NCBI RefSeq assembly: GCF_015354245.1
Contig: NZ_JADKYZ010000001.1
Location: forward strand, 62,001 to 126,000
Reading direction: 5' to 3'
Length of the DNA stretch: 64,000 bases
Source: Diaphorobacter caeni
GTDB taxonomy: Bacteria; Pseudomonadota; Gammaproteobacteria; Burkholderiales; Burkholderiaceae_C
Part shown: positions 50,078 to 59,497 of the stretch, in pieces
Layout of the letters: every line of letters starts with the position of its first letter
Position numbering within the stretch: the first letter of the stretch is position 1
Translations under genes and position numbers: made by a program
The notes under the pieces: model-generated
Seen by the model: only the letters and a program-made list of their open reading frames with translations
Told to the model about the DNA's origin: nothing
Databases searched by the model: none

Positions 50078-50482
50078 ATGGCTAAATCTCCCGCAAACAA
50101 TGCAGCACAACGTGTCCGCAAGAAGGTTCGCAAGAACGTTTCGGACGGTATCGCTCACGTGCATGCATCGTTCAACAACACGATCATCACCATCACTGAT
50201 CGCCAAGGCAACGCTCTGTCGTGGGCTTCGTCCGGCGGCCAGGGTTTCAAGGGCTCGCGCAAGTCGACTCCGTTTGCTGCTCAGGTAGCTTCGGAAGTGG
50301 CTGGTCGCGCCGCCATTGAACAGGGTATCAAGAACCTCGACGTCGAGATCAAGGGTCCAGGCCCAGGTCGCGAGTCGTCGGTGCGCGCTCTGGGCGCACT
50401 GGGCATCCGCATCACTTCGATCTCCGACGTGACGCCGGTTCCCCACAACGGCTGCCGCCCTCAAAAGCGTCGTCGTATCTAA
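50078..50482 (+). CDS. rpsK: 30S ribosomal protein S11
   Basis: 134 residues with a basic N-terminus and the conserved [20 protein letters not shown] block. Part of the platform that holds the mRNA exit channel. Followed by a 92-base gap with a GC-rich hairpin. Confidence 0.98.
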   Translation: MAKSPANNAAQRVRKKVRKNVSDGIAHVHASFNNTIITITDRQGNALSWASSGGQGFKGSRKSTPFAAQVASEVAGRAAIEQGIKNLDVEIKGPGPGRESSVRALGALGIRITSISDVTPVPHNGCRPQKRRRI

Positions 50483-50500
50483 TCTCTTCATAAGCCCACC

Positions 50501-50527
50501 GCCACCAACGCTTTCAGCGATGGTGGC
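50501..50527 (+). other. GC-rich hairpin between rpsK and rpsD
   Basis: GCCACCA (50501-50507) pairs with TGGTGGC (50521-50527), with a further GC/CG pair inside. No T tract follows, so a translational or RNA-stability role is more likely than termination. Confidence 0.45.
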
Positions 50528-50574
50528 TCCCGCGTTGGTCAAACAGCGCGGCAGATGAAAACAAGGAAGCTCAA

Positions 50575-51198
50575 GTGGCACGTTACCTCGGCCCCAAGGC
50601 CAAACTCTCCCGCCGTGAAGGCACTGACCTGTTCCTGAAGAGCGCACGTCGCTCGATCTCGGACAAGTGCAAGTTCGACACGAAGCCTGGCCAACACGGC
50701 CGCACTTCGGGTGCACGTACCTCGGACTACGGTCTGCAACTGCGCGAAAAGCAAAAAGTAAAGCGCATGTACGGCGTGCTCGAGAAGCAATTCCGTCGCT
50801 ACTTCGAAATGGCCGACAGCAAGAAGGGCAACACCGGTGCCAATCTCCTGTCCGTGCTCGAGTCGCGTCTGGACAATGTCGTGTACCGCATGGGCTTCGG
50901 CTCCACACGTGCTGAAGCACGTCAGCTGGTGTCGCACAAGGCCATCACCGTGAACGGTCAATCCGTAAACATCGCTTCCTACTTGGTGAAGGCTGGTGAT
51001 GTGGTTGCCGTGCGTGAGAAGTCCAAGAAGCAGGCTCGTATCGTCGAAGCCCTGCAACTGGCTCAACAAGTGGGCCTGCCCGCTTGGGTCGAGGTGAACG
51101 TGGACAAGGTCGAAGGCGTCTTCAAGAAGTCTCCTGACCGTGACGAATTCGCAGCCGACATCAACGAATCGCTGATCGTTGAGTTGTACTCGCGTTAA
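50575..51198 (+). CDS. rpsD: 30S ribosomal protein S4
   Basis: 207 residues starting at GTG 50575 after an AAGGAAG site, with the S4 RNA-binding domain in the middle ([20 protein letters not shown]). It is a primary 16S rRNA binder and, in E. coli, the repressor of the alpha operon. Confidence 0.97.
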   Translation: MARYLGPKAKLSRREGTDLFLKSARRSISDKCKFDTKPGQHGRTSGARTSDYGLQLREKQKVKRMYGVLEKQFRRYFEMADSKKGNTGANLLSVLESRLDNVVYRMGFGSTRAEARQLVSHKAITVNGQSVNIASYLVKAGDVVAVREKSKKQARIVEALQLAQQVGLPAWVEVNVDKVEGVFKKSPDRDEFAADINESLIVELYSR

Positions 51199-51234
51199 TT
51201 CTCCGCTCGGCTGAAGAGTTTTCGAGAAACTGTT

Positions 51235-51262
51235 CCTAAACCGCGAGGCATCGCGGTTTAGG
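51235..51262 (+). other. Perfect 12-bp stem-loop between rpsD and rpoA
   Basis: CCTAAACCGCGA / TCGCGGTTTAGG with a GGCA loop. It has no U tract, so it may slow polymerase or define processed mRNA ends and so set the ratio of RpoA to ribosomal proteins. Confidence 0.7.
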
Positions 51263-51316
51263 CGCTTCACTAGCCTTACCGGTGTAACGAGCTGGGGGTA
51301 TTAAGAGGAAGTCCGC

Positions 51317-52309
51317 ATGCAAACCAATTTGCTGAAGCCCAAGGCAATCAACGTTGAACAGCTTGGTCACAACCGTGCCAAGGTCGAGTTGGAGCCGTTT
51401 GAGCGTGGTTACGGCCACACACTGGGCAATGCTATCCGCCGCGTACTGCTCTCCTCCATGGTTGGCTACGCAGCAACGGAAGTGACCATCGCTGGCGTGC
51501 TCCACGAGTACTCGTCCATCGACGGCGTTCAGGAAGATGTCGTCAACATCCTGCTGAACCTGAAGGGTGTAGTCTTCAAGCTGCACAACCGTGACGAAGT
51601 GACCCTGAGCCTGCGCAAGGATGGCGAAGGCGTTGTCACCGCACAAGACATCCAGACTCCGCATGACGTCGAAATCGTCAATCCGGATCACGTGATTGCA
51701 CATCTGTCTGCCGGCGGCAAGCTGGACATGCAGATCAAGGTGGAAAAGGGCCGTGGTTATGTGCCGGGCAACCTGCGCCGCTATTCCGACGAATCGACCA
51801 AGTCGATCGGCCGTATTGTTCTGGACGCATCGTTCTCCCCCGTGAAGCGCGTGAGCTACACCGTGGAAAGCGCCCGCGTGGAACAGCGCACCGACCTGGA
51901 CAAGCTGGTCGTCGAGATCGAAACCAACGGTGCCATCACCGCTGAAGACGCAGTGCGCGCCTCCGCCAAGATTCTGGTGGAACAGCTGGCTGTGTTCGCT
52001 CAGCTCGAAGGCGGCGAACTGGCTGCGTTCGATGCTCCATCGGGTTCGCGCAACAACGCGACGTTCGATCCTATCCTGCTGCGTCCAGTGGACGAGCTGG
52101 AACTGACCGTGCGTTCCGCCAACTGCCTGAAGGCCGAAAACATCTACTACATCGGTGATCTGATCCAGCGCACCGAGAACGAGCTGCTCAAGACGCCTAA
52201 TCTGGGTCGCAAGTCGCTCAACGAAATCAAGGAAGTTCTTGCCTCGCGTGGTCTCACGCTCGGCATGAAGCTCGAGAACTGGCCACCAGCCGGCCTCGAC
52301 AAGCGTTGA
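51317..52309 (+). CDS. rpoA: DNA-directed RNA polymerase alpha subunit
   Basis: 330 residues: the N-terminal assembly domain ([20 protein letters not shown]) and the C-terminal DNA-contact domain (about 250-320, with [21 protein letters not shown] and [18 protein letters not shown]). The ATG follows an AAGAGGAAG site. A promoter for rplQ overlaps its last codons. Confidence 0.98.
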   Translation: MQTNLLKPKAINVEQLGHNRAKVELEPFERGYGHTLGNAIRRVLLSSMVGYAATEVTIAGVLHEYSSIDGVQEDVVNILLNLKGVVFKLHNRDEVTLSLRKDGEGVVTAQDIQTPHDVEIVNPDHVIAHLSAGGKLDMQIKVEKGRGYVPGNLRRYSDESTKSIGRIVLDASFSPVKRVSYTVESARVEQRTDLDKLVVEIETNGAITAEDAVRASAKILVEQLAVFAQLEGGELAAFDAPSGSRNNATFDPILLRPVDELELTVRSANCLKAENIYYIGDLIQRTENELLKTPNLGRKSLNEIKEVLASRGLTLGMKLENWPPAGLDKR

Positions 52310-52325
52310 TTCAAAACGCTATAAT
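52297..52325 (+). promoter_or_regulatory. Sigma-70 promoter for rplQ inside the rpoA 3' end
   Basis: TCGACA (52297-52302) and TATAAT (52320-52325) are 17 bases apart: five of six and six of six matches. It overlaps the last rpoA codons and would produce a leader of about 125 bases before rplQ. Confidence 0.65.
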
Positions 52326-52335
52326 CGCAGGCTTG

Positions 52336-52432
52336 CCAGTTTTTGACTGGTGAGCTTTGCAAAAAGCAAGGACCGAGTGCATCGCGCCCGGTCACACCGC
52401 GCAGCGGCCAGTACCTGATCCGGCTGGCCGCT
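52336..52432 (+). other. Structured leader of rplQ
   Basis: Two hairpins lie in the 148-base rpoA-rplQ gap: CCAGT / ACTGG around TTTTG (52336-52350) and AGCGGCCAG / CTGGCCGCT with a 12-base loop (52403-52432). The second ends about ten bases before an AAAAGGA ribosome site. An autoregulatory L17 leader is possible but unproven. Confidence 0.45.
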
Positions 52433-52457
52433 AAAACATTTTTAAAAGGATATTCCC

Positions 52458-52853
52458 ATGCGCCACGGTCTCGGCCTTCGCAAACTGAATCGCACCAGCT
52501 CGCACCGCCTCGCGATGCTGAAGAACATGATGAACTCGCTCATCGAGCACGAGGCCATCAAGACCACCGTTCCAAAGGCCAAGGAACTGCGCCGCGTGAT
52601 CGAGCCCATGATCACTCTGGCCAAGGTGGACACGGTTGCCAACCGTCGTCTGGCATTCGACCGCCTGCGTGACCGCGACAGCGTCACCAAGCTGTTCAAC
52701 GAACTGGGCCCGCGTTTCAACGCACGTCCAGGCGGCTACACACGTATCCTGAAGATGGGTTTCCGTGTGGGCGACAATGCACCTATGGCTTACGTTGAGC
52801 TCGTCGACCGCGCTCCTGAAGCTGCTACAGAATCTACCGAATCCGCTGCTTGA
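52458..52853 (+). CDS. rplQ: 50S ribosomal protein L17
   Basis: 131 residues beginning [20 protein letters not shown], with an acidic, alanine- and glutamate-rich C-terminal tail ([13 protein letters not shown]). It sits near the peptide exit tunnel. It probably has its own promoter, and initiator tRNA follows closely. Confidence 0.97.
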   Translation: MRHGLGLRKLNRTSSHRLAMLKNMMNSLIEHEAIKTTVPKAKELRRVIEPMITLAKVDTVANRRLAFDRLRDRDSVTKLFNELGPRFNARPGGYTRILKMGFRVGDNAPMAYVELVDRAPEAATESTESAA

Positions 52854-52878
52854 TTCAAAAATTACAGCAGATCTGGTA

Positions 52879-52884
52879 TATAAT
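52879..52884 (+). promoter_or_regulatory. -10 box (TATAAT) of the tRNA-fMet gene
   Basis: A perfect TATAAT lies 16 bases... upstream of the mature tRNA 5' end by 10 bases after the hexamer. The -35 region is poor (a TTCAAA at 52854-52859 would give a 19-base spacer), so the tRNA may also depend on read-through from rplQ. Confidence 0.5.
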
Positions 52885-52894
52885 AAAGACATAC

Positions 52895-52971
<77 letters not shown>

Positions 52972-52976
52972 CATTG

Positions 52977-53009
52977 AAAAGCCCGCTTTGAACAAAGCGG
53001 GCTTTTTCT
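52977..53009 (+). terminator. Intrinsic terminator after tRNA-fMet
   Basis: GCCCGCTTTG and CAAAGCGGGC form a long GC-rich stem with A residues before and TTTTT after. It ends the rplQ-tRNA transcript. Confidence 0.94.
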
Positions 53010-53151
53010 TTTGGGTTTCACTCCAATCACTTCCACGTGACCGGTCGGCGCTTCGGGCGAATCTGGCCGGAACAATCGGTGGGCGCCTGCCTGGATGAGA
53101 TCGCCTGATGGCATGATCCGAAGGCTTTGCCCGCACCCAAGCTCCACAAGC

Positions 53152-54411
53152 ATGATGGCTGACCACTCGCATACCGTTCCCGGCACGCTGGGCATCGACT
53201 TCGGAACCTCCAACTCTGCTGCCGCCTTTTGTTCACCGGGCGGACATTCGCGCCTGTTGCCGCTGGAAGGCACTGCCACCGGCATGCCCACGGCGCTGTT
53301 CTTCAACACGGAAGAGCACCGCACGCATTTCGGGCGTGACGCGATGAAGCAGTACCTCGAGGGGGAACCTGGCCGTCTGATGCGTTCGCTCAAGAGTCTG
53401 CTCGGCAGCGCGCTGCTGCAGGAGAAGACGGCTGTGCATGACAAGCTGGTGAGCTATCAGGACATCATCTCGCTGTTTCTGCGCCATGTGGCGCAGCAGT
53501 CACGCGTGTCGCTGGAGGGAAAGCTGCCGGAGCGTGTGGTCCTCGGTCGTCCGGTGCACTTCGTGGATGAGCATCCCGAGCGTGACCGCGATGCCCAGAA
53601 CGCGCTGGCCCAGGCGGCGAAGGACGCGGGTCTCGGCGAGGTCAGTTTTCAACTGGAGCCGATCGCCGCCGCGCTTGACTATGAACGACGCCTGACCAGC
53701 GAGACCATCGCGCTCGTGGTCGACATCGGCGGCGGTACCTCCGACTTCACCGTCGTGCGCCTCGGCCCCGACCACGCGGGCAAGGCGGATCGCACGAGCG
53801 ACATTCTCGCCACCGGCGGCGTGCACATTGGCGGCACGGACTTCGACCATCGACTCAACGTTGAGCAGGTCATGCCGCTGCTTGGCTATCGCCACATCGG
53901 CCCGAGCGGCCGCGAGGTGCCGAGCAGCGTGTTCTTCGATCTCTCCACCTGGCACTTGATCCAGTGGCTCTACACGCAAAAGTCGCTCGCCTCGGTGCGC
54001 GCTTTGCGCACCGACTACACGGATCAGCGCATGCACGCGCGTCTCCTGCACGTGATCGAGGAGCGCGAGGGCCACCGCCTGGCCGATGCGGTGGAGCAGG
54101 CCAAGATCATCGCGTCGAGCACGCATGGCGCTGCCCCGATCCAGCTCGACTGGCTTGAGCGCGGGCTGGATGCGCAGATCACGCCGCACGATCTGCAGTC
54201 GCGGCTCGGCGCATTGCTGCAGCAGGTGGTGCAATGTGCGCAGGACTGCGTGCGGCGGGCCGGCGTCAGCGCCCCCGGTGCGATCTATCTGACCGGCGGC
54301 TCTTCGGCGCTCACCGCGCTGCGAGATGTGTTGCGCACGGCTTTCCCCGAGGTGCCGCAGGTTGAGGGCGATCTTTTTGGCGGCGTCGCCACAGGTCTGG
54401 CCTACGCCTGA
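53152..54411 (+). CDS. Hsp70-family protein, YegD type
   Basis: 419-residue actin/Hsp70 ATPase without the substrate-binding and lid domains of DnaK. Phosphate 1 motif LGIDFGTSNSAAAF (residue ~13) and phosphate 2 VVDIGGGTSDFTV are intact, and an adenosine-type TGGSSALTAL block lies near the end. E. coli YegD has the same shortened layout; its clients are unknown. ATG 53152 or 53155 can start. It stands alone, with no DnaJ or GrpE gene nearby. The 194-base gap to the ABC gene that follows shows no terminator. Confidence 0.9.
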   Translation: MMADHSHTVPGTLGIDFGTSNSAAAFCSPGGHSRLLPLEGTATGMPTALFFNTEEHRTHFGRDAMKQYLEGEPGRLMRSLKSLLGSALLQEKTAVHDKLVSYQDIISLFLRHVAQQSRVSLEGKLPERVVLGRPVHFVDEHPERDRDAQNALAQAAKDAGLGEVSFQLEPIAAALDYERRLTSETIALVVDIGGGTSDFTVVRLGPDHAGKADRTSDILATGGVHIGGTDFDHRLNVEQVMPLLGYRHIGPSGREVPSSVFFDLSTWHLIQWLYTQKSLASVRALRTDYTDQRMHARLLHVIEEREGHRLADAVEQAKIIASSTHGAAPIQLDWLERGLDAQITPHDLQSRLGALLQQVVQCAQDCVRRAGVSAPGAIYLTGGSSALTALRDVLRTAFPEVPQVEGDLFGGVATGLAYA

Positions 54412-54605
54412 TCCGCGACTCCGCAGAGCACCTATGGCGTCTATGAGAGGCGCTTGAGCCATTGCATCGCGCTTCGGGTTATACCCGGGATGCGCTCCGT
54501 TTTCTTCGCCGGTACATTGACTGACTTCACGGTCGCATCGCGCTGTTGGCCCGATGTCTTCCCTGTCACTGTTCGGCTTTGAAGATCATTTGAGGAGACG
54601 CGAGA

Positions 54606-55796
54606 ATGAAGAAAGCGATGGTTCAGTTGGTAGTGGGTGCGCTGGGAGCGTGGAGTATGACCGGCGTCGCGCAGGCGCAGGACATCAAGATCGGCTACAC
54701 GGCCGATCAGTCGGCGAGCGGCGTGGCGGAACTCGGCATCGCCGGGCGCTGGGGGTTCGAGGCCGCCATTGAGGACATCAACAAGGCGGGCGGCATTCTG
54801 GGGCGCAAGGTCGTCGGCGTGATCCGCGACGATCAGGGCACGCCGCCCAAGGCGATCCAGACCGTGCAGGAGCTGATCGACAGCGAGAAGGTCAGCGGCA
54901 TTGTCGGCCCCGCCAACTCGGGCAACGCGCTGGCATGGCTGCACATTCCGCAGCAAAAGAAGATTCCCGTGGTGGTGCCCATCGGCACGGCCACCGAAAT
55001 CACCACGCGCTACGCCAAGGAGCCGCAGAACTACTTGTACCGCATCTCGATGGTGGACCGTGAGCAGGTCTCGCTGCTTGGCGCGTATGCGGTGAAGGCC
55101 TCCAAGGACAAGAAGATCGCGATCCTCGCGGACTCGACCGGCTACGGGCAGGGCGGCATCAAGGACGCGACCGACATCCTCGCGCTGCATGGCGTGAAGC
55201 CGGTGGCGGTGGAAAAGTACGGCCCCAAAGACACGGACATGACCTCGCAGCTCAACAAGATCAAGGCGGCGGGCGCGGACACGGTGATCATCTACGGCAT
55301 TGCCGATGGCGCGGCGCAGGTGCTGCGCAGCATGGAAAAGATCAACTACATGCCGATCACGCTCGGCACCTGGGGCAATCTGAGCTCGCTGCTGCCCAAG
55401 ATGGCCGGCACCAAGCTCGCGGAGCACCTGATCATGGCGGCGTCCACCACGGAAGACACCTCCGCCAAGACCAAGTCGCTGGGGCAGCGCGTGCGCGTGA
55501 ACTTCCCGACGCTCACCACCTTCCCTTGCTCGGCACAGGCATATGACTCGGTCATGCTGCTGGCCGCAGCGATGAAGCAGGCCAACAGCACGGATGGCGA
55601 GAAGGTCGCCGCGGCGCTTGAGAATCTGAACAAGACCGAGGGCGTGATCAAGACCTATGACAAGCCTTTCACCAAGGCGAATCATGAAGGGTTGAGCGTC
55701 AGCGACTTTTACCTCGCGCGCTGGAAGGGCAGCGAAGTTGTTCGTTTCGAAGATTCCGTTTACAAGTCCCTCACTCCTGCCGATCTGAAGAAGTGA
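54606..55796 (+). CDS. Branched-chain-amino-acid-type ABC transporter binding protein
   Basis: 396-residue type I periplasmic binding protein (LivK-like, Peripla_BP_6). Signal peptide MKKAMVQLVVGALGAWSMTG with cleavage near VAQAQ. The body starts DIKIGYTADQSASGVAELG and has the VSGIVGPANSGNALAW ligand-pocket region. A GAGGAG site precedes the start. The transporter genes follow after a 230-base structured gap. The GMC oxidoreductase coupled to this operon hints that the ligand may be an alcohol or related compound rather than leucine. Confidence 0.92.
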   Translation: MKKAMVQLVVGALGAWSMTGVAQAQDIKIGYTADQSASGVAELGIAGRWGFEAAIEDINKAGGILGRKVVGVIRDDQGTPPKAIQTVQELIDSEKVSGIVGPANSGNALAWLHIPQQKKIPVVVPIGTATEITTRYAKEPQNYLYRISMVDREQVSLLGAYAVKASKDKKIAILADSTGYGQGGIKDATDILALHGVKPVAVEKYGPKDTDMTSQLNKIKAAGADTVIIYGIADGAAQVLRSMEKINYMPITLGTWGNLSSLLPKMAGTKLAEHLIMAASTTEDTSAKTKSLGQRVRVNFPTLTTFPCSAQAYDSVMLLAAAMKQANSTDGEKVAAALENLNKTEGVIKTYDKPFTKANHEGLSVSDFYLARWKGSEVVRFEDSVYKSLTPADLKK

Positions 55797-55839
55797 ATTT
55801 TTCTCTTTGATTCTTTGGTCGTTTGGAGGTGACGATACC

Positions 55840-55913
55840 GGCCCTCATGCGTTGTTGTGGAAGCCTTGCCGTACATGCGTACTGTCTGCGGCTTCACGCC
55901 TAGCCTGAGGGCC
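55840..55913. other. Nested stem-loop in the gap before the permease gene
   Basis: Three nested pairings share one axis: GGCCCTCA / TGAGGGCC (55840-55847 and 55906-55913), GTGGAAGCC / GGCTTCAC inside it, and GTAC-ATGC-GTAC at the centre (55871-55882). No T tract follows. It can separate binding-protein mRNA from membrane-subunit mRNA, or be a repeated extragenic element. Confidence 0.6.
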
Positions 55914-56026
55914 TGTCTCGTCATTGGGGTGGTGGATTCGAACGGGGCGCTTGCTGCTGGCGCCGCTGTTTGAAGACCTTCATTGCCGTTCCCGTTCTTT
56001 CTGGTTTTCGGTGGCGTGAGGCGAAT

Positions 56027-56947
56027 ATGTTTGATTCGATTCTGCAGGCCGTCTTCAGCGGACTGGCGCTGGGCAGCATCTACGCGCTGGTGGCCGTGGG
56101 TTTCAACATCACGTTCAACACGACGAAGACGCTGAACTTCGGCCAGGGCGAGTTTCTGGTGGCGGGGGCGTTCGTGGCGGTGTCGGTGTTGCTGCTGCTG
56201 GCGGGCAAGAACATCACCGATTCCCTGCTGCCCGCCGACGTCACCTTGGGGCGCTATCTGCTCAGTCTGGTCGGCACGATGGCGGTGCTTGGTCTGCTCG
56301 GCGTGATCCTTTACTACACGGCGGTGCGGCCCTTCGTGGGGCGCGGCGGCATGGCGTGGGTGATGAGCACCATCGGCTTCGGCATCATCATCCAGAACAC
56401 CGCACTTGCGATCTGGGGGCCCTCGCCGATGGTGATGCCGTCGCCGCTGGGCAGCGAGGTGATCCGCATCGGTGGCGCGGGCGTGCTGCCGCAGGAGGTG
56501 CTGGTGCTGGTGGCGAGCGTGATGGTGCTGCTGGGTCTCGACTTCATCATGCGGCGCACCAAGATCGGCAAGGCGGTGCGCGCCGTCGCGCAAAGCGGCA
56601 GCGCGGCCACGCTCATGGGCATCAACGTGACGGCCATCGTGGTGCTGGCCTTCGTCATCAGTTCCAGCCTTGCGGGCCTGGCCGGACTGCTGATCGCGCC
56701 GATCACCACGGCCTCGGTCTTCATGGGCATGTCGCTCGCGCTCAAGGCGTTTTCCTCGGCGATTCTCGGCGGGCTCACCAGTCCGCGTGGCTGCATGCTG
56801 GGCGGCTTCATTCTGGGACTGATCGAGGCACTGGTCGGGCTGTGGCAGGCCGAGCTGCGCGAGATCAGCATCTTTGTGCTCATCATCCTGGTACTCGTCG
56901 TGCGGCCGCAGGGCCTGCTGGGCCAGAAGATCGTGGAGAAGGTCTGA
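56027..56947 (+). CDS. Branched-chain-type ABC transporter permease (LivH-like)
   Basis: 306-residue LivH-type permease with about eight transmembrane helices. The start FDSILQAVFSGLALGSIYAL and the conserved TLNFGQGEFLVAGAF motif are typical. The stop overlaps the start of the fused permease-ATPase gene (TGATG). Substrate follows the binding protein encoded upstream. Confidence 0.93.
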   Translation: MFDSILQAVFSGLALGSIYALVAVGFNITFNTTKTLNFGQGEFLVAGAFVAVSVLLLLAGKNITDSLLPADVTLGRYLLSLVGTMAVLGLLGVILYYTAVRPFVGRGGMAWVMSTIGFGIIIQNTALAIWGPSPMVMPSPLGSEVIRIGGAGVLPQEVLVLVASVMVLLGLDFIMRRTKIGKAVRAVAQSGSAATLMGINVTAIVVLAFVISSSLAGLAGLLIAPITTASVFMGMSLALKAFSSAILGGLTSPRGCMLGGFILGLIEALVGLWQAELREISIFVLIILVLVVRPQGLLGQKIVEKV

Positions 56948-58773
56948 TGATGCGCGGCGAGTCCAAACATTACCTCTGGCTGATCGTCGTGGCCGCGCTG
57001 GTGGCGGCGATTCCGCTGGTCACGAGCAATGATTTCCATCTGCGCATCGTGTTTCTGATCGGCGTGAACTACATCGCCGCATCGGGCCTCAACGTGCTGG
57101 TCAACTACACCGGGCAGAAGTCGCTCGGCCATGCCGGGCTGTTCGCGGTGGGGGCCTATGCGGTGTCGCTGCTTACCGCGCGCTGGGGATGGAATCCGTG
57201 GGCCGCCTTCGCGATGGCGGGCGTGCTCGCCGGGCTGTTCGGCGTGGTGATCGCCTTGCCCGCACTGCGCGTGAAGGGCCCGGCACTCGCGATGGTGACG
57301 ATCGGCTTCGGCATCGTGGTCGAGAAGATCGTCTCCGAATGGCAGGACCTGTTCGCCGGACAACAGGGCATCTACGGCGTGATCCCGCTGAATTTCGGCG
57401 GGCAGATGTTCGGCACCAAGCAGTGGGTCTGGTTCGTGCTGATTCTCTGCGTGCTGCTGCATGTGATGTTCCGCTACTTGCTCAATGGGCGCTTCGGTCG
57501 TGCGTTTCTCGCGGTGAACACGGCCGAGGTCGCGGCCGAGAGCGTGGGCGTGAGCGTCTACAAGTTCAAGGTGCTGGCGTTCGTGATCAGCGCGTTCACC
57601 TGCGGCATCGCGGGCGCGCTGATCGCGCAGCAGAACCAGTACATCAACTCGGACTTCATCACCTTCAACCTGTCGATCTTCTTTCTGCTGATCGTGCTGT
57701 TCGGCGGCAACTCGGTCTACGGGCCGCTGCTGGGCGCGGTGGTGCTCACGCTGCTCGATTCGCTGCTCTCGCGCTGGCCCGACGTGCAGCATTTCACCTA
57801 CGGCGCGCTGCTGCTGTTCGCGCTCTATGCGATGCCCAACGGCCTCGCGGGCTTCGTGCGAACGTTGGCACGCAAGTTCGCGCCGGGACTGGTGCCCAAG
57901 GAAGCGCTGCCGGACACGCTGCCCGCATGGCAGCTCAAGGCGCAGCCAGCGACGGGCGACGCGAGCGTGCTGCTCGATGCGCAGGGTCTCTACAAAGCCT
58001 ATGGCGGTGTGGTGCCGACCAATGACGTGAGCCTCCAGATCCGCCCCGGCCATGTGCATTCATTGATCGGCCCGAACGGCGCAGGCAAGACCACGCTGCT
58101 CAACATCCTCTCGGGCATCGTCGCGCCCGAGCGCGGCAGCATCCTGTTTGCGGGGCAGAACATCGTCGGCGTGTCGCCCAACCGGATCGCGCGCATGGGA
58201 CTTGGTCGCACGTTCCAGAACCTGCGGCTGTTCAGCGACATGAGCGTGCTCGACAACGTCAAGGTCGGACTGCACTCGCACATCAAGGCGGGATTCGTTG
58301 CGAGTCTGATCGGCGTCGGCAAGGCGCACAGGGCCGAGCTGGCCGCACGCGACGAGGCGCTGCAGATTCTCGAGCGCTTGCATCTGCGCGACAAGGCGCT
58401 GGACGTCGCGGGCAGTCTTCCCTATGGCCTGCAGCGGCGGCTGGAGCTGGCGCGCGCGCTCGCCACGCACCCCCGGCTGCTGCTGCTCGACGAGCCTGCG
58501 GCCGGTCTCAACCCGCAGGAGACGCAGGAGCTGGTGCAGGTGATCGCGCGCATCCGCGATCTGGGCATCACGGTGCTGCTGATCGAGCATCACATGGATC
58601 TGGTGATGGCGGTGTCCGACCACGTGATCGTGCTCGACTACGGTCAGAAGATCGCCGAAGGCACGCCCGCCGAGGTGCAGAACAATCCGCGCGTGATCGC
58701 CGCCTATCTGGGCAGCGATGACGAGGACGAAGCCGAGGGCGCGCACGATGAGACGGGAGGCCCGCATGCCTGA
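56947..58773 (+). CDS. Fused LivM-like permease and LivG-like ATPase
   Basis: 608-residue protein joining two normally separate subunits. Residues 1-320 are a LivM permease (NYTGQKSLGHAGLFAVGAYA). A linker of about 25 residues precedes the LivG ATPase from about 345, with Walker A GPNGAGKT at Gly375, signature LPYGLQRRLELARAL and Walker B LLLLDEP. The D/E-rich tail SDDEDEAEGAHDE is an extra. The fusion ties one permease to one ATPase; similar fusions occur in other Burkholderiales. It overlaps its neighbour on the 5' side and its 3' end overlaps the livF-like gene. Confidence 0.93.
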   Translation: MMRGESKHYLWLIVVAALVAAIPLVTSNDFHLRIVFLIGVNYIAASGLNVLVNYTGQKSLGHAGLFAVGAYAVSLLTARWGWNPWAAFAMAGVLAGLFGVVIALPALRVKGPALAMVTIGFGIVVEKIVSEWQDLFAGQQGIYGVIPLNFGGQMFGTKQWVWFVLILCVLLHVMFRYLLNGRFGRAFLAVNTAEVAAESVGVSVYKFKVLAFVISAFTCGIAGALIAQQNQYINSDFITFNLSIFFLLIVLFGGNSVYGPLLGAVVLTLLDSLLSRWPDVQHFTYGALLLFALYAMPNGLAGFVRTLARKFAPGLVPKEALPDTLPAWQLKAQPATGDASVLLDAQGLYKAYGGVVPTNDVSLQIRPGHVHSLIGPNGAGKTTLLNILSGIVAPERGSILFAGQNIVGVSPNRIARMGLGRTFQNLRLFSDMSVLDNVKVGLHSHIKAGFVASLIGVGKAHRAELAARDEALQILERLHLRDKALDVAGSLPYGLQRRLELARALATHPRLLLLDEPAAGLNPQETQELVQVIARIRDLGITVLLIEHHMDLVMAVSDHVIVLDYGQKIAEGTPAEVQNNPRVIAAYLGSDDEDEAEGAHDETGGPHA

Positions 58774-59497
58774 GCACAACGTATTGCTGCGCGTGGATTC
58801 CCTGCAGGTGAACTATGGCGCGGTGCAGGCGCTCAAGGGCGTTTCGCTGCATGTGAACGCGGGCGAGGTCGTCACCATCATCGGCGGCAACGGCGCGGGC
58901 AAGAGCACGCTGATGAAGGCCATCTCGGGCCTGGAGCCCGCAGCGCAGGGGAGCGTCGCGTTCGAGGGGGCGGACATCACCCGCATGCCCGGTCATCTGC
59001 GCGTGCCGCTCGGCATCGCGCAGAGCCCCGAAGGCCGTCAGGTGTTCGCCGACCAGACGGTGCATGACAACCTGCTGCTCGGTGCCTATCACCGCAAGGG
59101 TGGCGCGGCCGAGATTGCGGCCGACATCGAGCGGCAGTTCATCGCCTTTCCGCGCCTGCGCGAGCGGCGCGAGCAGATGGCGGGCACCATGTCCGGCGGC
59201 GAGCAGCAGATGCTGGCGATTGCGCGTGCGCTGATGTCGCGGCCCAAGCTGCTGCTGCTCGACGAGCCATCGCTCGGCCTCGCGCCGCTCATCGTCAAGG
59301 AGATCTTCGCCATCGTGCGGCAGCTCAAGGCGCAGGGCGTGACGATTCTGCTGGTCGAGCAGATGGCCAACCAGGCGCTGGCCGTGGCCGACCGCGCCTA
59401 CGTGCTCGAGACCGGCCGCTTCACGCTCGAGGGCAGCGCGGCCGAGCTGCGGCGCGACCCCAAGGTGCGCGCCGCCTACCTCGGAGCGCATGCATGA
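58766..59497 (+). CDS. Branched-chain-type ABC transporter ATP-binding protein (LivF-like)
   Basis: 243 residues starting at ATG 58766, inside the last codons of the fused gene, with a GGGAGG site. Walker A GGNGAGKS, signature MSGGEQQM (first residue Met instead of Leu, common in LivF) and Walker B LLLLDEP. It pairs with the ATPase half of the fused protein. Its stop overlaps the GMC oxidoreductase start (ATGA). Confidence 0.94.
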   Translation: MPEHNVLLRVDSLQVNYGAVQALKGVSLHVNAGEVVTIIGGNGAGKSTLMKAISGLEPAAQGSVAFEGADITRMPGHLRVPLGIAQSPEGRQVFADQTVHDNLLLGAYHRKGGAAEIAADIERQFIAFPRLRERREQMAGTMSGGEQQMLAIARALMSRPKLLLLDEPSLGLAPLIVKEIFAIVRQLKAQGVTILLVEQMANQALAVADRAYVLETGRFTLEGSAAELRRDPKVRAAYLGAHA

